This document shows, piece by piece, positions 35,349-44,306 of a DNA stretch of 64,000 nt; position 1 is the first letter of the stretch; the number at the start of each line of letters is the position of its first letter. Both the position numbers and the translations under genes were made by a program. This DNA is from Tautonia sociabilis. GTDB taxonomy: Bacteria > Planctomycetota > Planctomycetia > Isosphaerales > Isosphaeraceae. The stretch lies in contig NZ_RYZH01000034.1 in assembly GCF_003977685.1 (NCBI RefSeq), forward strand, positions 1 through 64,000, in the 5' to 3' direction. The notes under the pieces are model-generated. The model made no database searches. It had not been told where the DNA came from and worked only from the letters and a program-made list of their open reading frames with translations.

Positions 35349-36821
35349 ATGACGACGGCCGCCGCCCCCGCCTTGACCGTCCCCACACACACTCAGATGT
35401 ACATCGACGGCCGTTGGTGCGACGCCGCCGATGGCGGCCGGCTGGCGGTCATCAACCCGGCCGACGAATCCACACTGGCCGAGGTCGCCTTCGGCGGCCG
35501 GGCCGACGCCGAACGCGCCATCGACGCCGCCGCCCGGGCCCTCCCCTCCTGGCGGGCCAAGACCGCCTACGAGCGCGCCGAGGTCCTGAAGACCACCGCC
35601 GAGCTGCTCCGCCAGCGCGCCGACGGCATCGCCCGCGCCCTCACGCTGGAGCAGGGCAAGCCCCTGCCCGAGGCCCGCGCCGAGGTCCTGCACACCGCCG
35701 CCACCTTCGAGTGGTTCGCCGAGGAAGGGAAGCGCGCCTACGGCCGGGTCATCCCGCCCTCGGCCCCGAACAAACGGCACCTTGCCATCACCCACCCGGT
35801 CGGCGTCGTCGGCACCATCACCCCCTGGAACTTCCCCTCCGCCCTCCCGAGCCGGAAGATCGCCCCGGCCCTGGCGGTCGGATGCACCGTGGTCAGCCGA
35901 CCGGCCGACCAGACGCCGCTGACCCTCATCGCCATCTTCGAGTGCCTGGAAGACGCCGGATGCCCCCCCGGCGTGGCGAACCTGGTGATGGGAGACGCCC
36001 CTGGCATCGCCGACGCCTACTTCTCCCGCCCCGAGATCGGCAAGGTGAGCTTCACCGGCTCGACCCGAGTCGGCAAGGAGTTGATCCGGAAGTCGGCCGA
36101 CGGCGTGAAGCGGCTCAGCCTGGAGCTGGGCGGGCACGCCCCGCTGATCGTCTTCGAGGACGCCGACGTCGAGCAGGTCGCCAAGGCCGCCGTGATCGGC
36201 AAATTCCGCAACAACGGCCAGGTCTGCGTCTCCCCCTCCCGCTTCTTCGTCCACGAGAAGCTCGCCGCGCGGTTCACCGAGGCGGCCGTCGAGGAAACCA
36301 AGCGGCTGAAGCTCGGCCCGGGGTGGGAGGAGGGGGTCGCCATCGGCCCCATGTTCGCCCAGCAGGGCCTGGACAAGACCATGGCGCTGATCGAGGACGC
36401 GAAGTCCCGAGGCGCCTCGATCCTGGCCGGCGGAGGGCGGCCGACCCGCTTCGAGAAGGGCTACTTCTTCGAGCCGACCGTCCTGCGCAACGTCGACGGC
36501 TCGATGCGGCTGATGACCGAGGAGCCCTTCTCCCCCATCATGCCGTTGATCGACTTCTCCCAGGTGGATGAGGTGATCCAGGCCGCCAACAACACCCCCT
36601 ACGGCCTCGCCGCCTACATCTTCACCAACGACCTGACCATCGCCACTCGGATGGCCGAAGGGCTGGAGGCCGGCATCATCGGCGTCAACGACCCGGTCCC
36701 CGCCACTCCCCAGTGCCCCTTCGGCGGGATGAAGCAGTCGGGGCTGGGTCGGGAGCTGGGTACCGAGGGGCTCGAGGCGTACCTGGAGACGAAGTTCGTC
36801 TCGATCGGCCTCCGAGGCTGA
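35349..36821 (+). CDS. Succinate-semialdehyde-type aldehyde dehydrogenase
   Basis: 490 residues. NAD(P)-dependent ALDH superfamily, closest by motif to the succinate-semialdehyde/glutarate-semialdehyde group (VGVVGTITPWNFPSA, FTGSTRVGKELI, EEPFSPIMPLI, PFGGMKQSGLGRELG). Catalytic C293 (NNGQVCVSPSRFF) and general base E259 (LELGGHAP) are present with the standard 34-residue spacing. The residue at the ALDH K192 position is R184 (TVVSRPADQTPL instead of V-K-P). Substrate is inferred only. ATG at 35349 gives the usual N terminus. No GABA transaminase lies beside it. Confidence 0.9.
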   Translation: MTTAAAPALTVPTHTQMYIDGRWCDAADGGRLAVINPADESTLAEVAFGGRADAERAIDAAARALPSWRAKTAYERAEVLKTTAELLRQRADGIARALTLEQGKPLPEARAEVLHTAATFEWFAEEGKRAYGRVIPPSAPNKRHLAITHPVGVVGTITPWNFPSALPSRKIAPALAVGCTVVSRPADQTPLTLIAIFECLEDAGCPPGVANLVMGDAPGIADAYFSRPEIGKVSFTGSTRVGKELIRKSADGVKRLSLELGGHAPLIVFEDADVEQVAKAAVIGKFRNNGQVCVSPSRFFVHEKLAARFTEAAVEETKRLKLGPGWEEGVAIGPMFAQQGLDKTMALIEDAKSRGASILAGGGRPTRFEKGYFFEPTVLRNVDGSMRLMTEEPFSPIMPLIDFSQVDEVIQAANNTPYGLAAYIFTNDLTIATRMAEGLEAGIIGVNDPVPATPQCPFGGMKQSGLGRELGTEGLEAYLETKFVSIGLRG

Positions 36822-36935
36822 TCCGACCGTCGTCGGCCGGGAGCGGCCGGACTCTCCCGCCGCCGCTCCCGGCCCGATCCCGACATCCGGGAGCCGTCCC
36901 CTTGAGCGCCTCGACCGCCCCCAACTCGGCCCCCC

Positions 36936-37140
36936 CCGCACACCGACCGCCGACGAGCTGATCGCAATCGCCAAGCCGGTGTGGTCGTCTGGATCAGCGA
37001 CCCCGACTTCCGGACGATCCAGCTCCACCAGCCCGGCCAGGATCCGCTGAGGCACGCTCTTCGGCAGGAGCTCTCAGGCGATCCCGACCGGCCGGGATTC
37101 CTGGAACCGACCGCCCGCTTCTTCGAAGTCGTCGGAGCGC
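36936..37140 (+). pseudogene. C-terminal remnant of an Uma2-family (DUF820) gene
   Basis: In one frame the spacer reads AGVVVWISDPDFRTIQLHQP followed by GQDPLRHAL, ELSGDPDRPGFLEPTARFFE. This is the C-terminal pattern of Uma2 proteins (aGV..vWviDP..rtv.vyrpg ... dpelPGF...v..fF). No N-terminal part, start codon or stop codon is present before the neighbouring gene, so only about 65 codons of a formerly longer gene remain. The rest of the 333-bp gap (36822-37154) shows nothing. Confidence 0.55.
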
Positions 37141-37154
37141 GGGGCGAGTGTTCC

Positions 37155-37955
37155 TCAGCGCTCGGGACGAGAGAGGCGATGGAGGAGAATCCCGGCCGCG
37201 ACCGAGACGTTCAGCGACTCGGCCCCCGGCCGCATCGGGATCGTGACGCGATCGTCGCAGCGGAGGACCCAGCAGGGGTCGAGGCCGTGGGCCTCGGACC
37301 CCATGACGATCGCCAGGCGAGCGGGCCGCTCGAAGCGATCGACCGGCTCGGCGTCCGGGTCGGTGACGGTCGCGACGAGCCGGAACCCGAAGTCGCGCCG
37401 GAGCCGATCGAGCCGATCGCCGAGATCGGCGCAGGGGATCACCGGCAGGTCGAGCGCCGTCCCCATCGAGACCCGCAGCACGCGACGGGAAAACGGATCG
37501 GGGCACGACGGGCCGACCAGCACCGCGGCGACCCCGAAGACATCGGCCGTCCGGACGATCGTGCCGAGGTTCTCCGGGTTGTGCACGACGGGGCAGACCA
37601 CCAGGGTCAGCTCGCCCCGCTCCCGAGCCACGATCTGCTCCAGGTCGGCCGGGGGGAGCCGATGCCCGGCGGCCAGAGCCCCCTGATGGAAGTTGTAGCC
37701 GACCAGGCCCGAGATCCGGGCGTGCTCGACGACGAAGCAGGGGATCCCCTCGGGGATCTTCGGGGCGATGCGCTCGGCGTGGCGGTCGGAGAGCAGGACC
37801 GATTGCGTCGGGTACCGGCTGGCGAGCAGGCGATCGACCAGCTTCTCCCCCTCGACCACGAAGATCGGGAGGGATCTCGTCTCATTCGTCGCCTTCAGAT
37901 GGCGATAGACGGCAAGCCGGGGGTCGTCCAGGTCGTCGATGCGAATCAACGGCAT
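37155..37955 (-). CDS. TrmH/SpoU-family RNA 2'-O-methyltransferase
   Basis: 266 residues. An N-terminal substrate-binding part (FVVEGEKLVDRLLAS) precedes a SPOUT domain with the three knot motifs: VVHNPENLGTIVRTADVFG (motif 1), LAIVMGSEAHGL (motif 2) and IPMRPGAESLNVSVAAGILL (motif 3). It methylates ribose in tRNA or rRNA using SAM; the exact nucleotide cannot be told. ATG at 37955 is chosen because the preceding open frame is low-complexity; the ribosome site is weak. It lies 138 nt downstream of the first sulfatase on the same strand. Confidence 0.92.
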   Translation of the reverse strand: MPLIRIDDLDDPRLAVYRHLKATNETRSLPIFVVEGEKLVDRLLASRYPTQSVLLSDRHAERIAPKIPEGIPCFVVEHARISGLVGYNFHQGALAAGHRLPPADLEQIVARERGELTLVVCPVVHNPENLGTIVRTADVFGVAAVLVGPSCPDPFSRRVLRVSMGTALDLPVIPCADLGDRLDRLRRDFGFRLVATVTDPDAEPVDRFERPARLAIVMGSEAHGLDPCWVLRCDDRVTIPMRPGAESLNVSVAAGILLHRLSRPER

Positions 37956-38093
37956 GGGGGAATCCGAAGGCTCGACGCTGGTCCCGAGGCGACCCCGGCC
38001 CGGACGACGACCGGCAGCGGGAGCAGGGTGAGGGGCCATCGCATCCGCACGGGGAAGGCTTCCATCGGATCGTACCGCCAGGCAGTCGCGGAG

Positions 38094-39485
38094 TCAGTGG
38101 CTCGCGTCCTTCTTCCACCAGTCAGGCCCGTCGCCAAGGACCGAGGCGTTCAGCCGGATGAGCCGCTCGGTCATCTCCCGGAAGCGTTCGGGATGCGACT
38201 CGGAGAGGTCGGTCGTCTCCCCGGGGTCCTCAGCGAGGTTGAACAGCAGGAACCGGGTCAGGTCGACGTTGCCGACGACCTTCCAGTCCCCTTCCCGCAT
38301 GGCGACCCGGCTGTCCGGGCTGGAAATGTGCGTGCGCCAGAACATCGGCACCGACCGCTCGATCGGCTCCCCGGAGAAGGCGGGGACCATGCTGGCGCCA
38401 TCGATGACGCGGTCGTCGGGCAGGGGGATGCCGACAACGTCGCAGATGGTTGCGAAGATGTCGGAACCGATCACCGGCACGTCGCTCACCGTTCCCGGCG
38501 CGATCGTTCCCGGCCAGCGGACGATCATCGGGACGCGGATGCCCCCCTCGAAGTCGTCCCGCTTGCGCCCCCGGAGCCCGCCGGTCGAGCCCCGGGTCCG
38601 GTCCCGCTGGGAGCCGGGATGCTCGGGATCCCCCGCGCCCGTCCCCTCGGGGCCGTTGTCGGAGGTGAAAAGAACGATTGTCGAGTCGGCGAGTCCCTGC
38701 CGGTCGAGCTCGGCCATGAGCCGGCCGAAGGCGTGATCCAACTGCGAGACGTTCCCGTGGTGCTGGAGCACGCCCGGCTCGTCGGTCTGGTCCTCGTAGA
38801 GGGCCTGGAATTCGGGGGCCGTCTCGATCGGCAGGTGCGGCTCGTGGGTCCAGACCTGGAGGTAGAAGGGGGCGTCCTTGCTCCGGAGGTCGCGCAGCCA
38901 CCGGATCGCCTCGCCGACGACCAGGGACGACGAGTACCCCTCGAGCGGCCCGACCGGCTCTCCGTTCCGGACGAAGTTGGTCGGGTCCTTGTGGCTCGGG
39001 GCCGCGTTGTTCTGGGTGGCGAACCAGTGGTCGAAGCCGTGGTCGTCGGGCTGGGGTTGGTCGGGCGCATTGAACCGGCCGTTGAGGTGCCACTTGCCCA
39101 CGTGGCAGGTCTCGAAGCCAAGCGCCTTCAGCAGCTCCGGCGTGGTGATCTCGCTGGTGCGGAGGTGGACCTCGTGCCCCTCGGGGATCCATCGATAGAC
39201 GCCGTTGCGATACGGCGTCCTCCCGGTCAGGATCGCCGACCGAGAGGGAGAGCAGACGCCATTGGCCGCATACGCCTGGATGAACCGGACCCCCTGCGAG
39301 GCGAAGCGGTCAAGGTGAGGCGTCTGGATCACCGGGTGGCCATAGCACCCGAGGTCTCCCCAGCCGAGGTCATCGGCGAGGAAGACGACGACGTTGGGGG
39401 GCCGACCCTCATCGCCGGCGCGAACCGCCGACAGCATCGCGAGCAGGATGACAACCGGGGCGGCGGTCGCGGAGCCAATGCTCAT
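38094..39485 (-). CDS. Exported sulfatase (formylglycine type)
   Basis: 463 residues. Signal peptide about 1-23. NVVVFLADDLGWGDLGCYG gives the two metal-binding Asp residues. C78-SPSR (NGVCSPSRSAILTGR) is the C-x-P-S-R motif whose Cys is converted to formylglycine. HVGKWHLNG and TSDNGPEGTG complete the active site. It hydrolyses sulfate esters, in planctomycetes commonly of algal or animal polysaccharides (substrate inferred). GAGGAGG lies 7 nt upstream of ATG 39485. It begins 12 nt after the stop of the second sulfatase, so the two form an operon. Confidence 0.95.
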   Translation of the reverse strand: MSIGSATAAPVVILLAMLSAVRAGDEGRPPNVVVFLADDLGWGDLGCYGHPVIQTPHLDRFASQGVRFIQAYAANGVCSPSRSAILTGRTPYRNGVYRWIPEGHEVHLRTSEITTPELLKALGFETCHVGKWHLNGRFNAPDQPQPDDHGFDHWFATQNNAAPSHKDPTNFVRNGEPVGPLEGYSSSLVVGEAIRWLRDLRSKDAPFYLQVWTHEPHLPIETAPEFQALYEDQTDEPGVLQHHGNVSQLDHAFGRLMAELDRQGLADSTIVLFTSDNGPEGTGAGDPEHPGSQRDRTRGSTGGLRGRKRDDFEGGIRVPMIVRWPGTIAPGTVSDVPVIGSDIFATICDVVGIPLPDDRVIDGASMVPAFSGEPIERSVPMFWRTHISSPDSRVAMREGDWKVVGNVDLTRFLLFNLAEDPGETTDLSESHPERFREMTERLIRLNASVLGDGPDWWKKDASH

Positions 39486-39497
39486 GAGGGTTCCTCC

Positions 39498-41267
39498 TCA
39501 GTCACTCACCAGACGGACGGACACGAAGTACGCCCCCCGAGTCCCCTCGGGCCCTTCGAGCCAGGTCTGCAACCGGGCCGGGCCGGCCGGAAGCGGAGTC
39601 CGGAACAAGACGGCCAGGTCCTCGGGTCCGACCGGCCGCGACAGGTCGACCCCCGCGATCGAGACGCGGGCCGTCTCGGCCTTCGGTCCGGGGCCGTCGT
39701 TGATCGGCCGGGGCTCCTCGGCCGGCCAGCGGCGCAGCTCGATCTCGTACAGGCCGTCCCGGGCGACCTCGACGGTCCAGAAGCCGTTGGCCACCTTCCC
39801 CTGCCGGATCATCGACTGGTTCCAGGGCGGATCGGCCTCGTGCCAGTCGTGGCAGGTCAGCCGGCTCGGATTCTCCCGATCCGAGCCGAGCACGATCCGG
39901 GCGACCTGGCCGTGCTCCCGGGAAACGTCGGCCCACCAGCGCTCGTACTGGTCCCGCAGCACCGAGACGACCTCGGGATGCTCGTCCGCCACGTCCCGGG
40001 ACTGGCCCGGGTCGTGCTCGATGTCGTACAACTCGGCCCCGTTGACCAGCCTCCAGCGCTCGGTCATCACGGCGCACTGCCGGTACTTGATGGGGTTCTC
40101 AACCCGCTGCGACTCCACAACCAGGACCCGCTCGGGCCAGTCCGCCTCCTCCGCTCGGAGCAGGGGGGCGAGGCTCTTCCCGTCGAACGCGACCCCCTCC
40201 GGCGGGGAGAGGCCGCAGAGGTCGATCAGCGTGGGGAGCAGGTCGAGGTGGGCCGAGAGCCGATCGACGTCCCTCCCGCCGGAGAGGCCTCCTCCCGGCC
40301 ACCGGAGGAAGCAGGGGACCCGGTGGCCGCCGTCGTAGGGGCTGCCCTTCTGGCCCCTCATCCCGGCGTTGAAGCCAACACCGCCGCGCACTCCGGCCGC
40401 GGTTCCGTTGTCGGTCATGAAGATAACGAGCGTCTCCCGGGACAGGCCGCGCTCGTCGAGAACGGAGAGCAAGCGGCCGACATTCTCGTCAATGTTCGTG
40501 ATCATTCCGTAGAAGGCGGCGTTCGGCACCTCGGGGTTGTTGGCGTACATCGCCTCGTACCGCTCGGGAACGCGGTAGGGGGCATGGGGGGCGTTCGTCG
40601 CGATCTCGCAGAAGAACGGCCGGCCGGCGTCGGCCTGGTCGCCGATGAACTGCAAGGCGGCGTCGAACCAGACGTCGGTGCAGTAGCCCACCGTCGGCCG
40701 GGGCCGACCGTCGTCCAGGTAGGTGTCGTCGAAGTAATCGTTCCCCCAGACGTCGGGGGTCTGGCCGACCCCTCCCCCGCCGTGGACCAGGGTGCGCGAG
40801 AAGCCTCGATCTTGGGGCCTCGAAGGAGCGTTGTCCCCCAGGTGCCACTTGCCGAAGAGCGCCGTCGCGTAGCCCGACCGCGAGAAGACCTCGGGCATCG
40901 TCGTCTCCCCCTCCCGGAGGATCGATCGCCCCATGATCGTGTGCCAGACGCCGACCCGGCCGGAATAACGGCCGGTCATCAGGGCGGCCCGGGTCGGGGA
41001 GCACGTCGGGTCGACGTGGAAGTCCGTCAGGCGGACGGAGTCGGCGTGCAGGGCGTCCAGGTTCGGCGTCTGGATCACCGGGTTGCCGAGGCAGGCGAGG
41101 TCGCCATACCCCTGGTCATCGGTCAGGATCAAAATCACATTGGGCCGCTCGGGGGGACGAGCAGACGGCTCCCCGGCCCCCTCGGCGGATACCCAGGCGC
41201 CGAAGGCCAGCGCCAGCCCGGCGGCGGTCGCGGCCAGCGGTCTTCGAGCTCGAACATGGCACCCCAT
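39498..41267 (-). CDS. Exported arylsulfatase-type sulfatase with C-terminal extension
   Basis: 589 residues. Signal peptide in about 1-28. ILILTDDQGYGDLACLGNP (metal site), C89-SPTR (DPTCSPTRAALMTGR, formylglycine motif), LFGKWHLGDN and FMTDNGTAAG are present. A C-terminal beta-domain (about 465-589, ending ARLQTWLEGPEG...YFVSVRLVSD) is additional to the core and may bind carbohydrate (inference). GGAGGGAGG precedes ATG 41267. First gene of the two-sulfatase operon, and divergent from the SGNH-propeller gene with a shared promoter region. Confidence 0.94.
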   Translation of the reverse strand: MGCHVRARRPLAATAAGLALAFGAWVSAEGAGEPSARPPERPNVILILTDDQGYGDLACLGNPVIQTPNLDALHADSVRLTDFHVDPTCSPTRAALMTGRYSGRVGVWHTIMGRSILREGETTMPEVFSRSGYATALFGKWHLGDNAPSRPQDRGFSRTLVHGGGGVGQTPDVWGNDYFDDTYLDDGRPRPTVGYCTDVWFDAALQFIGDQADAGRPFFCEIATNAPHAPYRVPERYEAMYANNPEVPNAAFYGMITNIDENVGRLLSVLDERGLSRETLVIFMTDNGTAAGVRGGVGFNAGMRGQKGSPYDGGHRVPCFLRWPGGGLSGGRDVDRLSAHLDLLPTLIDLCGLSPPEGVAFDGKSLAPLLRAEEADWPERVLVVESQRVENPIKYRQCAVMTERWRLVNGAELYDIEHDPGQSRDVADEHPEVVSVLRDQYERWWADVSREHGQVARIVLGSDRENPSRLTCHDWHEADPPWNQSMIRQGKVANGFWTVEVARDGLYEIELRRWPAEEPRPINDGPGPKAETARVSIAGVDLSRPVGPEDLAVLFRTPLPAGPARLQTWLEGPEGTRGAYFVSVRLVSD

Positions 41268-41334
41268 CGGCCGCCTCCCTCCGAAAGGCCCCTTGCGCGC
41301 CCCGCACGACCACGTGGAGTCGCCGACGGGGGGG

Positions 41335-41342
41335 AGTATAAT
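41335..41342. promoter_or_regulatory. Overlapping divergent -10 boxes between sulfatase and SGNH-propeller genes
   Basis: TATAAT on the plus strand (41337-41342) overlaps TATACT on the minus strand (41340-41335). The two starts are 220 bp apart. No clear -35 boxes are seen on either side. Confidence 0.45.
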
Positions 41343-41486
41343 AAGCGGCCACGAGGGCCGTCCACCGGCCATTCACCCGGCCCGTCGCATCGATCGAACC
41401 CCAGATCATCCCCGAGGGGCCGCCGTCCGCGAGGCGATCGAACATCGACCGTCCCCTCCCCGCTTCTCGCTCCCCGAAAGGCCATC

Positions 41487-44132
41487 ATGATGAGAGCGAC
41501 CGTCGCGTTCTGGTCCGCACTCGCCCTGGCGACGCTGGCGACTCCCGTCGCGAGCGATTCCCGGGCCGAGGGCCCCGCTCCCGAGCGGCTCCCGCTCGAC
41601 AAGGGGGACCGCATCATCCTCATCGGCAACACCCTGGCCGAACGGATGCAGTACTTCGGCCACTGGGAAACTCTGCTGCACAGCCGATTCCCGGAGCTGG
41701 AGCTGGTGGTCCGCGACCTCGGCTGGTCGGCCGACGAGCTGACCCTGCGGCCGCGTTCCAAGGACTTCGACGACCACGGCCATACCCTCGAAGACGAGAA
41801 GCCGGACGTCGTGATCGCCGCCTTCGGCTTCAACGAGTCGTTCGCCGGGCCCGAGGGCCTGGAGACGTTCCGGCGGGACCTCGCCGCGTTCATCGACGAG
41901 ACGACCACGACCCCCTACAACGGCGAGGAGCCGCCCACCCTCGTCCTGCTCTCGCCGATCGCCCACGAGGACCTCGGCCGCCGCACCCTCCCCGACGGCT
42001 CGAAGAACAACGCCAACCTCGCGCTCTACACCGACGCGATGGCCGAGATCGCCCGCTCCAAGGGGGTCCTCTTCGTCGACCTGTTCCACCCCACCAAGCA
42101 AGGGTACGCCGAGGACCCCGAGCCCTGGACCTTCAACGGCGTCCACCTGACCGACGCGGGATACCGCAAGCTCGCTCCCATCCTCGACGAGGCCCTCTTC
42201 GGCCCTCGCCCCGGTCCCGGCTCCATCGCCGCCGACCTCGACGCCCTGCGCGCGGCGGTCCTGGAGAAGAACAAGCAGTTCTTTTATGACTACCGCGCCA
42301 TCAACGGCTACTACATCTACGGCGGCCGCAAGGAGCCCTTCGGGGTCGTCAACTTCCCGGCCGAGTTCGCCAAGCTCCGCAAAATGATCGAGGTCCGAGA
42401 CCGCCGCATCTGGGAGATCGCCCGGGGGAACAAGGTCCCCGATCAGATCGACGACTCCGGCACCGGCGCGTTCGTCCCCATCGAGAGCAACGTCAAGGGA
42501 CCCATCACGATCACCTCCCCCGAGGAGACCCTCGCCACCTTCGAGCTCCCCGAGGGCTACGAGATCAACCTCTTCGCCTCCGAGCGCGAGTTCCCCGACC
42601 TGAAGAACCCCTGCCAGATGGCCTTCGACCCCAAGGGCCGGCTCTGGGTCACGACCATGGCCTCGTACCCGATGTACCTGCCCGGCACCCCCGTCGACGA
42701 CAAGATCCTCATCCTGGAAGACACCGACGGCGACGGCACGGCCGACAAGCAGATCACCTTCGCCCGAGGGCTCCACGTCCCCACCGGCCTGGAGATCGGC
42801 GACGGCGGCGCCTACATCGCCCAGCAGCCCAACCTCCTGTTCGCCCGCGACACCGACGGCGACGACGTGGCCGACGAGTACTCCTACCGCCTCCACGGCT
42901 TCGACTCCGCCGACTCCCACCACTCCCTCAGCGCCTTCACCTGGGGCCCCGGCGGCGCCCTCTACTTCCAAGAGGGAACCTTCCACCACACCCAGATCGA
43001 AACGCCCTACGGGCCAACCCGCGTCAAGGACGCCGCCGTCTTCCGCTACGAACCGCTCACCGAGAAGGTGGATATCTTCGTCTCCTACCCCTTCGCCAAC
43101 CCCTGGGGCCACACCTTCGACCGCTGGGGCCAGAACTTCGTGGCCGACGCCTCCGGCGGCGCCAACTACTACGGAACCGCCTTCTCCGGCGACGTCGACT
43201 ACCCGCGCAAGCACCCGCCGATGCAACAGTTCCTCGTCAAGCAGTGGCGCCCCACCTCCGGCTGCGAACTCGTCTCCAGCCGCAACTTCCCCGAGGAGGC
43301 CCAGGGGAACTACCTGCTCAACAACGTCATCGGCTTCCACGGCGTGCTCCAGTACACGATGCGGGAGGAGGGCTCCGGCTTCGCCGCCGACCCGGTCGAG
43401 CCGCTGCTCCGCTCCAGCGACACGAACTTCCGCCCCGTCGACCTCGAATTCGGGCCCGACGGCGCCCTCTACCTCGTCGACTGGTTCAACCCGCTGATCG
43501 GCCACATGCAGCACTCGATCCGGGACCCGAACCGAGACGTCAACCACGGCCGCATCTGGCGGATCCGATACACCGGCAAGCCCCTGGTCGATCCCGCCAA
43601 GATCGCCGGCGCCTCGATCCCCGAGCTGCTCGACCTGCTGAAAACCTACGAGGACCGCACCCGATACCGCACCCGCATCGAGCTTCGCTCCCGAGACGCC
43701 GACCAGGTGATGGCCGCCCTCGATCCCTGGATCGCCGAGCTCAACCGCGACGACCCGGACTACTGGCGGCAGATGCTCGAGGCCCTCTGGGTCCACCAGC
43801 AGTTCGACGTCGTCGACCAAGACCTGCTCGAAACCGTGCTCCGCTGCCCCGAGCCGAAGGCGAGAGCCGCCGCCACCCGCGTCCTCGGCTACTGGCGAGA
43901 CCGGGTCGACGACCCGCTCGGCCTGCTCCAGACGCAGGTCAACGACGATCACCCCCGCGTCCGCCTCGAAGCCGTCCGCGCCCTGAGCTTCTTCAAAGGT
44001 GAGGACGCCGCCCGGGCCCAGGAAATCGCGCTCGAATCGCTCCTCCACCCCCAGGACTACTACCTGGAGTACACCCTGAACGAGACGAACGCCACGCTCA
44101 GCGACCGAATCCTCAAGCTCGGCCTCGAATGA
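41487..44132 (+). CDS. SGNH hydrolase-PVC propeller protein lacking its own heme motif
   Basis: 881 residues, exported (signal to about residue 24). An SGNH/GDSL-like domain covers about 30-240: DRIILIGNTLAERM in place of the usual GDS block, then VIAAFGFNES and FNGVHLTDAGYRKLAP (His block). The PVC propeller domain covers about 340-700: FELPEGYEINLFASEREFPD, LEDTDGDGTADKQI, SADSHHSLSAFTWGPGGALYF, DLEFGPDGALYLVDWFNPLIG. HEAT-like repeats end the chain. No CxxCH is present; a protein with that motif is encoded 174 nt downstream, so the two appear to be a split version of the single-chain protein at 30499-34074. Start ATG 41487 (GAAAGG upstream); 41490 is possible. Confidence 0.9.
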   Translation: MMRATVAFWSALALATLATPVASDSRAEGPAPERLPLDKGDRIILIGNTLAERMQYFGHWETLLHSRFPELELVVRDLGWSADELTLRPRSKDFDDHGHTLEDEKPDVVIAAFGFNESFAGPEGLETFRRDLAAFIDETTTTPYNGEEPPTLVLLSPIAHEDLGRRTLPDGSKNNANLALYTDAMAEIARSKGVLFVDLFHPTKQGYAEDPEPWTFNGVHLTDAGYRKLAPILDEALFGPRPGPGSIAADLDALRAAVLEKNKQFFYDYRAINGYYIYGGRKEPFGVVNFPAEFAKLRKMIEVRDRRIWEIARGNKVPDQIDDSGTGAFVPIESNVKGPITITSPEETLATFELPEGYEINLFASEREFPDLKNPCQMAFDPKGRLWVTTMASYPMYLPGTPVDDKILILEDTDGDGTADKQITFARGLHVPTGLEIGDGGAYIAQQPNLLFARDTDGDDVADEYSYRLHGFDSADSHHSLSAFTWGPGGALYFQEGTFHHTQIETPYGPTRVKDAAVFRYEPLTEKVDIFVSYPFANPWGHTFDRWGQNFVADASGGANYYGTAFSGDVDYPRKHPPMQQFLVKQWRPTSGCELVSSRNFPEEAQGNYLLNNVIGFHGVLQYTMREEGSGFAADPVEPLLRSSDTNFRPVDLEFGPDGALYLVDWFNPLIGHMQHSIRDPNRDVNHGRIWRIRYTGKPLVDPAKIAGASIPELLDLLKTYEDRTRYRTRIELRSRDADQVMAALDPWIAELNRDDPDYWRQMLEALWVHQQFDVVDQDLLETVLRCPEPKARAAATRVLGYWRDRVDDPLGLLQTQVNDDHPRVRLEAVRALSFFKGEDAARAQEIALESLLHPQDYYLEYTLNETNATLSDRILKLGLE

Positions 44133-44306
44133 TCGCGGCCCGGCGGGGGAGGCGCCCGGCCATCTTCCGGCGCCTCCTCCGGCCCTCTCGGCCGATTCGA
44201 TCATCGCGAACCGACTCCCGCCATCGTCTTCCCTCCCCTCCTCCCGCCAGCCGTCCTCCCCGAGCCAATCGATCCGCCCCCAAGCCCGATCGAGGTCCTT
44301 CCCCCG

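Noticed and set aside
36981-41486. The 5' part of a 2383-codon open frame leading into the SGNH-propeller gene
   Set aside because: It is antisense to the methyltransferase and both sulfatases. The real gene begins at 41487 with a signal peptide and a ribosome site.
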